A stretch of 64,000 nucleotides of DNA, taken from NCBI GenBank assembly GCA_026214975.1, contig JAOBSW010000394.1, positions 79,658 to 143,657 of the forward strand. Reading direction: 5' to 3'. Below, piece by piece: positions 57,485-64,000 of this stretch. The translations under genes were made by a program, and so were the position numbers. Below the pieces are notes generated by a model. It saw nothing but the letters and a program-made list of their open reading frames with translations, searched no databases and had not been told where the DNA came from. Every line of letters starts with the position of its first letter. Within the stretch, counting starts at the first letter, position 1. The stretch comes from Gentiana macrophylla. Its lineage: Eukaryota > Streptophyta > Magnoliopsida > Gentianales > Gentianaceae.

Positions 57485-58760
57485 TTAAACGCCTGTCACT
57501 CGGGAAATATTGACCAAGTCCAGGCAATGTTGGAACTTGATCTTCGTAACCACCTTTGTCAACATGTCTGCCGGATTGTCTGCAGTCCCGATCTTCTGTA
57601 GTAGAATGTCCCATTCTTCTACTATTTCCCGAACAAAGTGATATCGAACGTCGATGTGCTTGAATGCGACCATGATGGACTTGGTTCTTTGCGGACATAT
57701 GGCACATTGATTCGTCGTAGAAAATTTCAATATTCTCTTGACGAATCCACTAAGTCCTTCACCAAATTAAGGAGCCAAATTCCTTACTTAAATGCTTCTG
57801 TGATTGTCATATACTCCGCCTCTGTGGTAGACAAAGCAAGCTGTTGGTCAGAAGCGTTGATCTCAAAAACTCATCGTCCTCTCCGCCATGGTAAACACGT
57901 AACCGGTCGTTGATCGATGCTTGTCTAAATCACCAGCATAATCTGAATTGACGTATCCGACTAAACGATTGACATTCGTCTTGCCTTTTTGGAATTTCAA
58001 AGCAATATCCACAGTTTCATGAATGTACCGTAAAATCCATTTTTCGCTTGCCAATGTCTTTACCAGGGTTGTGCATATATCGGCTTACCATCGCGACAAC
58101 ATGAGAAATGTCCGGCCTTGTACAAACCATTGCATACATGAGCACCAATGCATTTGCATATGGAAAAGAATCCATTTGCCTCTTCTCTGCTTCTATTTTT
58201 GGAGACATAGATGCTTTTTCGAGTTGAATCACGGGGCAGTGGAGTACTTACAGGTTTTGTCTTGTCATCAATACCAAACCTCTGAAGTATATTTTTTAGA
58301 TACCGAGTCTGTGTCAAACAGACTGTGCCATTCAACTTGTCTCTACGGATTTCCATTCCTAGAACCTTTTTGGCCTCTCCAAGATCTTTCATCTCAAACT
58401 CTGAACTCAGTTGAGCTTTCAATTTGTCGATCTCCACGCTTGCTCTTATATGCAATCGGCATATCATCAACATATAAGAGAAAATACACAAATGTACCAT
58501 CTCGGAGCTTCTTGAGGTGAACCACGGTGATCAAAGCGACTACGTTTGTACTTTTGTTTCTTCATAAAGCTATCAAAATGCTGTACCCTTTGTCTTGGAG
58601 GTCGCTTCAAACCATAAAGTGATTTCCTCGACTTGCAAGCCCGGTTTTCATGGCCTGCAACTTTGAATCAACCGAGGTTGTGCCATGTAGATCTCCTCAT
58701 CCAAAGTTCCATTTAGGAATGCAATTTTGACATCAAGTTGAGCAAGATCAAGGTCATATT
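57485..58760 (-). pseudogene. copia RT C-terminal half and RNase H
   Basis: Reading from 58760 down: LALGAQYDLDLAQLDVK, AFLNGTLDEEIYMA, a broken YVDD stretch near 58480, FEMKDLGEAKKVLGMEIRRD, ILQRFGIDD, then VNRLVGYVNSDYAGDLDKHR and, near 57700, AFKHIDVRYHFVRE and TADNPADMLTK. The pieces lie in at least four frame segments. Confidence 0.88.
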
Positions 58761-58783
58761 GTGCACCCAAAGCTAGCAGCATT

Positions 58784-60416
58784 TGATAGCAAAATACTTA
58801 ACCACTAACTTTACCGACACAGTATCGGGTCAACGGGAGCATAGTGGTCACAAGGTCGAATCCACATGGAGTAATGTCTAAGTACCAAAGGTCGACGTAT
58901 AACTTAGTTTAGGCCAAAATAATGGTGGAAAGGTATTATACTAATGCGAGAAATAAAGATTATACTAATGGTTATACTTACAGGTATTAAAAGGTATGGC
59001 CAACTATGATCCCACGAGCTAATTTTACCCCTGGGAAGGACTTGACAGGAGCATGTCTTAACCGACCTACCTATCCTAAGTAGTTTAACGACATCCACGG
59101 GTGCCAACTCTAATTCTAGTGATTAGATTGAACAACTCGATCTAACCACCCACATGTGAAGCTAATCGACTCTCGGCTTTAGAAAACCGAATATCCTAAC
59201 ATGATTAAGATCTGAGTTGCTCGAACAACGATGACAAACCTCTATAGTGGAAACAGACCTAACAACTATCTTTGAATCTACGCGAGCGATCCTAAAGCCG
59301 CTTTATCCCACATCTCACCACAAAATGCATCTATAAGTTCGATGTGTGTGACAATGAACTAGGTGATCAAACTAATTCAAAGATGTTAAAATAAGTTTTA
59401 GGATGTGGATTAATCATTAAAACATTCAATTATGCACCTACACAATTCCATATCTCATCCCCATTAGGATTTTTATTTCATTTCACATAATTCACTACAC
59501 AACGGATTAGCTACTCATGTAGTAATAATAAAAGTGCATAAATTTATGAAGAAATTAATAATAAACATGATAAATAGATTGAATAAAATTTACCAAAAGA
59601 AATCAGAAGCAATCCACCACTCGAATAAATCACTTCGTTTGTGTTGTAATCGCGTAATAAAATAAATAAAACTGCTGTTGTTCTAAAAGGAATTGCAGAA
59701 AAGAAATAAAATAAATATGTTCTAATATCAGGTAAAACAGCAGCAGGAAAGAATAAAAATAAAATTCGATGTAAAAGCGTATTGAAATTTGGCGCAAATG
59801 CTTTTTTATACCACTGAAAGGAGCTGGGGCAAAAATATTATCATCCTTTAGACTTTCAAGCGTGGACCCCGCCTCCCTCTCATTGGTTGTCCATACATTA
59901 TTTAAATGCTCCTCATATGTGTTCGTCCTTTTGCTCTTACCTTTTATTTATTTATTTGTTTAGTTTTATTTTCATAAAAACTTTGATTTGAAATGGCAAT
60001 GATACTGGGACTTGCTTCCCTAATCAACGTAACTTTTGGAATCCCAAAAACTGTAATAATAATAATAAATTATTATTATTATTTTTGAATGTCTGAACTT
60101 GAATATCACGTCATTTTCATATAAAGCTCAGTTTTGGATAATTTTCATATCATTCGATTAAATCACATCCTCTATCACGCCACACCTATAACAAACAAAA
60201 AACAAGAAAATCCAAAGCGTGATAAACGCCAATAAAAGCCTTACAAATCACCCAAAAATATGGAGATTTGGACGAAACGCTCTCATCGTCTCGTGATTCA
60301 ACTAGTGGTGAAATGTCTGCCAATAAAAACACTCAACTATCCCAAAATTACATCGAATAGGCTATAAATAGGGGTAAAATCTTGCGAAATTATAAAGAAA
60401 GCTGATTTCTCATCAA
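58784..60416. mobile_element. 1.63-kb non-coding insertion of unknown family in the copia RT
   Basis: The RT text breaks exactly here: upstream it reads DYNEIFSLVVKHSYIRI, downstream LLALGAQYDLDLAQLDVK, which belong next to each other. The insert begins TGATAGCAAAATACTTAACC and ends GATTTCTCATCAA, giving an imperfect inverted end (TTGATAGCAAA against TTGATGAGAAA). CATT and GATT at the two junctions could be a 4-bp target duplication with one change. It holds no long open frame. A TATA-like GCTATAAATAGGGG lies about 50 bp from its right end, and (TAA)n/(TTA)n pairs at about 60055-60085 form a perfect AT hairpin. I cannot assign a superfamily. Confidence 0.75.
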
Positions 60417-61984
60417 GATTCGTATATATGAATGCTTAACAACAAGTGAAAATATCTCATTGTAGTCGATACCTTCCTTCCGAGCATAGCCTTTTGCTAC
60501 CAGTCGAGCATTGTATCTAATATTGTCTTTGCCAGAGCACTATCCTTCTTGGCATAGACCCATTTGCAACCAGTGCCTTCTTGCCATTTGGAAGTGGAAC
60601 AAGCTCCCAAGTCTGATTCCGATGAAGAGATTGCATCTCTTCCTCCATTGCCATCTTCCAATTTTCATTTTCCACACTTTTCTCAGCTTCTTTGAAGTTG
60701 AATGGAATATTATCTCCAGTAATTGGAAGAGCATATGCTACCATGTCGATTGTAGCGGCGAGGTTTACGAATATTTCTTTCGGTCTCATGGTTGCAATAG
60801 ATTACGGTTGTACATCCTCAGTGTAAGTTCGGAACCTCCACCTCAATAAGCTATCATTACGATATTCCAATTCGTCTTCAGTGATTTTAATTGCATTTTC
60901 ATGATTCGTATGAATCTCAAACTCCACCGCTTATAAGAATTCGGATTATCGTTCTCCTTGTCTTGTGATGTCTGTTTCAACATCACGGACACAAATCAAA
61001 GTGACATCTCGACTTAAAACAATCTTCTTTGATTCGGGATCCCCAGCGGAACACTTTTACTCCTTCACTAAATCCCATGAAAAGAGCTTTCTTGGCTCTT
61101 GGATCTAGTTTTGACTCTGTTACATGATAGTATGCAGCACAACCAAATATACGCAAAGAATCGTAGTCAGAAACAACTTTCCCAGACCATACCTCCTTTG
61201 GAATTTTTCCTTCAAGTGCTGCAGTTGGTAGTTTGTTTATGATATAAGAGGCATAAGATAACGCCTCTTCACAATATGCCTTGCTTAATCCAGATTGAGA
61301 TAGCATGAATCGAACTTTATCAACAAGAGTTCGATTCATCCGTTCAGCAACACCATTTTGCTGTGGCGTTCTTGGTAAAGTGAAATGTCCGACTATACCT
61401 TCTTCCTGGCATACTTTCTTGAATGGATATGACTTGTATTCTCCTCCATTATCGAGCGGAGCCTCTTGGTTTTTCTTCTGTCATCGAGTCTCGATCATTT
61501 TCTTCTAAGTAAGAAAGATGTCCAGAACTTCATGTTTGTGCTTCATGGTATACACCCAGACATATCTTGAAAAATCATCAATGAATGTAACAAGCTAATG
61601 TTTACCTCCCAGTGAAGCATTCTGAGACGGTCCCCAAACATCAGTGTGCACATAGTCCAATGCTCATTTGGTTTGATGGATGGCGGTGCCAAACTTGACT
61701 TTTGTTTGTTTGCCAAAGACACAGTGTTCACAAAAGTCAATTTTTCCACCCTTGGTACCCTTCAGTAAACCTTTACTCATAAGGTTTTGCAAAGATTTTT
61801 CACCAACATGCCCTAAGTGCATGTGCCAAAGCCTTGACGTATCATATGAACTCTCTTCGGTGTCAGTGGAGATGGATACTCTTCCGAGAACTGTATGGGC
61901 GTCAAGGTAATAAAGTTTTCTTTCTCTATTACCTTTCATGGCTAACAATGTACCTCTTACTACCTTCAAAACTCCACCTTCCAT
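60417..61984 (-). pseudogene. copia GAG-pre-integrase, integrase and RT start
   Basis: 61984-61664 gives the pre-integrase zinc region (WHMHLGHVGE, CEHCVFGKQTK). The integrase core is broken near 61550-61380. 61339-60983 carries MNRTLVDKVRFMLSQSGLSK and FGCAAYYHVTESKLDPRAKK. 60789-60517 is the RT lead-in (WKMAMEEEMQSLHRNQTWEL), followed by LVAKGYARKEGIDYNEIF up to the insertion. Confidence 0.88.
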
Positions 61985-62092
61985 GGTTATTTTGTAACCC
62001 TTGGATTAGAGTCCCTAGAGATATAAGATTTTTCTTCAAATTAGGCACATACCTTACATCTGTAAGTCTTACGATTGTACCATCGTGCAACT

Positions 62093-63201
62093 TCAACTGT
62101 ACCAATCCAATGCCTTTTGTTTGACAAGCATTGTCATTTCCATAAGGACAACTCCTCCGTCTATCATTTTTTGAAGCTTGAGAACAATTGTCGATCTGGA
62201 CACATGTGGTGAGAACATCCGAATCCATATTTCGGATGAATTAGTTTGAAGAAGATGCGATGAATGCCGTGTCTTCATCTTTTGTCTTTTCGCAACATTC
62301 TGATGAGACTTGTCCTTATTTGGACAATCCTTCTTCCAAAGGTTCCCTCCTGCATTTACAATACGCACATTCATCCATTTCAGTCGTCTCGAGAGTCTCC
62401 TCTCGAATTTGAGCGAGCACGTCCAAAAGATTTATTTGTATTGTTGTTTGACCTACTCTCGATGCCGTCGAGCTTCGATGCGAGATTTGCATGATCATGT
62501 TGATCCTTCTTCCGATACTCATTATTCACCAAAGCATTTGAAACATCAATGAATTTAACTCGTTTTACCGTATAACGAGTTGTGGTTAAATTTTCATAAG
62601 TTTCGGTAGAGAATTCCACAACAAAAGTGCGATGTCTTCATCCGTAATCTCCACATCTAGGTTTTGCAAATCCGCAAGAATCTTGTTGAAATTATCCGGA
62701 TGCTCAATCATGGGCGCACTCTTTTATCTTGAAAGCGAAAAAGCTTCTTTCGTGTAGAGACGATTCTCTACACTTTTCGTCATATACTTGTCCTCCAGTT
62801 TCTTCCAAAGAATTTGCCATAGTCTCCTTCATGACAAAATACTTTTGCTCCTTTGCTAAGCACAATCGGATTGTGCCACAAGCTTATTTGGTTGATGAAA
62901 TCCCAATCTTCATTTGACATGTCTCAGTAGGTTTAGAACTCAAGGTCACATCGGTTCCTTCCCGAATAAAAGATCGAAACTTCACACGCCACATACCAAA
63001 GTTGTTGGTGCCATCGAATTTCTCCACCTCGAACTTTGTATTGGACAACATATTTCTCCTCGTTGAAGCGCTAGCGATTTTTCCTCTGCAACCACGAAAT
63101 TGATTGATTGTCGACCATTTGAAATAATTACAAATAGCGTTTCTCCACTTTTGAGACTCCGAATAAAAACAGAGCCCGTAAATGAACTCATAACGGTCCA
63201 A
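62093..63201 (-). pseudogene. copia gag and protease remnants
   Basis: gag starts near 63191 or, in the conserved frame, at the NTKFEVEKFDG segment (about 63049). A middle part is at 62619-62380 (ENLTTTRYTVKRVKFIDVSN). The zinc knuckle ECAYCK is followed by shifted text. The protease start (DSGCS-type) is not intact. Confidence 0.8.
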
Positions 63202-63567
63202 TTAGCTAGGAACCTACCAAACTTTACAAAGAAAACTGATCCAAATTGACCAATATTTCAATTGGTCCAATTTTGGTTTAGCCCTTGGTTTAATTACGGT
63301 CAAAGAATTTATAAAAAAAATTGACCGGGTTGGGTCAAAGAGGCTGACCGGTTCAACTCTTTCTTCTCCACCCCTCTCCTGCAAATTTGAGAGAATGCAA
63401 TTTAACGCCGAGAAAAAAACGGGAAACTTCAGAAATCAATATCTTGCAATTCGAAGGTCCGTTTTTCACACCGTTTGAAGCAGCAAACTCCTGGAAACGA
63501 GGGTTATCAGACGAAATCAACAAAAAACGATTTCAAGAAACTTTACTTTCCAGATTTCTTTAACAAA

Positions 63568-63586
63568 CCATGGCTCACGCTACCAA
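63568..63586 (-). other. Primer-binding site of the 57-64 kb copia element
   Basis: On the element strand TTGGTAGCGTGAGCCATGG, a slightly changed version of the initiator Met-tRNA-complementary TTGGTATCAGAGCCATGG, two bases after the 5' LTR. Confidence 0.8.
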
Positions 63587-63588
63587 TT

Positions 63589-63973
63589 TGTTGTGCGCGG
63601 AAACACCCAAAACGAAAGTAAAAGCACAACGGAATATAAATGGAAGAACAAGAACACAGATTTAACGCGTGGTTCGGCAATTCGCCACATCCACTTTGAA
63701 ACTTGACAATTTTCAGACAGAGAAAAAAATTACACACACAAATTTATCTCTCAGGATCCTCACTTTGTACTCAAGCTAATACTTAGCTGAAAATGAGGAT
63801 TAGATTACAAGTTAGGAAGAGGTAGTTTATATAGGAGAATATGGTGTCATATTTTCTTCCGTAGGATAACTTTTAGCAGCCATGGGAGACTTTTTCAAGT
63901 GCCCTCATTTGAACAGTTAGCCTCCATTTGAACAAGCCTAACCGCATGCTTGAAATGAACCACAATTCCAACA
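63589..63973 (-). repeat. 5' LTR of the 57-64 kb copia element
   Basis: 385 bp, TGTTGTGCGCGGAAACACCC ... TTCCAACA on the plus strand. Partner of 57055-57428; differences are scattered substitutions and short indels. Confidence 0.93.
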
Positions 63974-64000
63974 CTTTATGGCATTTTAGCTTCAAAATGA

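Larger units (their letters stand above)
57055..63973 (-). mobile_element. Full-length Ty1/copia element (Tnt1-like), interrupted
   Basis: 6.9 kb with both LTRs, PBS and PPT. Flanking CTTTG (57050-57054) and CTTTA (63974-63978) form a near-perfect 5-bp target duplication. On the minus strand the order is gag (NTKFEVEKFDGTNNFGMW near 63052, ENLTTTRYTVKR), a broken zinc knuckle (ECAYCK), protease/linker (LHDGTIVRLTDVRYVPNLKK), GAG-pre-integrase (WHMHLGHVGEKSLQ), integrase (61339-60983 and upstream), RT (NENWKMAMEEEMQSL to YVDD-like) and RNase H (VNRLVGYVNSDYAGDLDKHR). Frames break many times, and RT is split by the insertion at 58784-60416, so it is inactive. Confidence 0.93.

Noticed and set aside
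1..64000. CRISPR arrays, bacterial operons, phage or plasmid systems
   Set aside because: The window is plant nuclear DNA; no regularly spaced repeats with unique spacers and no prokaryotic gene organisation were seen.

Overview
This is a nuclear segment of a flowering-plant (eudicot-type) genome. The evidence is intron-bearing plant genes (a plant-type ORC1 with a PHD finger inside its BAH region, an R2R3-MYB of the MYB46/MYB83 clade, a DYW-class PPR gene, an extensin) set in AT-rich DNA full of Ty1/copia, Ty3/gypsy, LINE and MITE sequences. No species can be named from the sequence alone. No bacterial, viral or CRISPR-type system is present.

Layout. 1-3.4 kb: an inverted duplication of a decayed fragment that may come from a proteasome beta subunit. 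3.5-6.3 kb (minus): an intronless PLS-DYW pentatricopeptide-repeat gene with one frameshift. 6.9-10.6 kb (minus): a decayed copia polyprotein relic. 10.7-14.7 kb (plus): a complete MYB46/MYB83-like gene of two exons; its 2.4-kb intron carries three Stowaway-type MITEs, and its promoter has a G-box next to a seven-run G tract. 14.7-19.1 kb: intergenic, with a pair of LTR-like direct repeats and a small inverted-repeat element. 19.1-19.6 kb: LINE relic. 20.2-25.2 kb (minus): complete ORC1, which I resolve into 16 exons (about 817 aa), with a consensus E2F site upstream. 25.4-39.6 kb: repeat-rich intergenic DNA (gypsy RT scrap, hAT-type and Tourist-like MITEs, a ~220-bp tandem array, an interrupted LINE, a Stowaway MITE split by a solo LTR, a foldback). 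39.6-41.2 kb (plus): an extensin gene scrambled by many indels. 45.6-53.3 kb: a copia relic (plus) split by a younger copia element (minus) that still has both LTRs, a primer-binding site and a perfect 5-bp target duplication. 53.8-56.3 kb (plus): a 5'-truncated LINE with its poly-A tail. 57.06-63.97 kb (minus): a full copia element with both LTRs, PBS and PPT, its RT interrupted by a 1.6-kb insertion of unknown family.

The four host genes are not a functional cluster: ORC1 acts in DNA replication, the PPR protein probably in organellar RNA editing, MYB46/83 in secondary-wall transcription, and the extensin in the cell wall. The two wall-related genes are 25 kb apart and any link is speculative. 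The most useful practical observation is that ORC1, the PPR gene and the extensin all carry small indels, mostly loss of a G or C. This suggests base-level assembly error at least as much as real gene decay. The most interesting genomic structures are the nested copia pair, the inverted repeat made from the copia RNase H region, and the solo LTR inside a Stowaway MITE.
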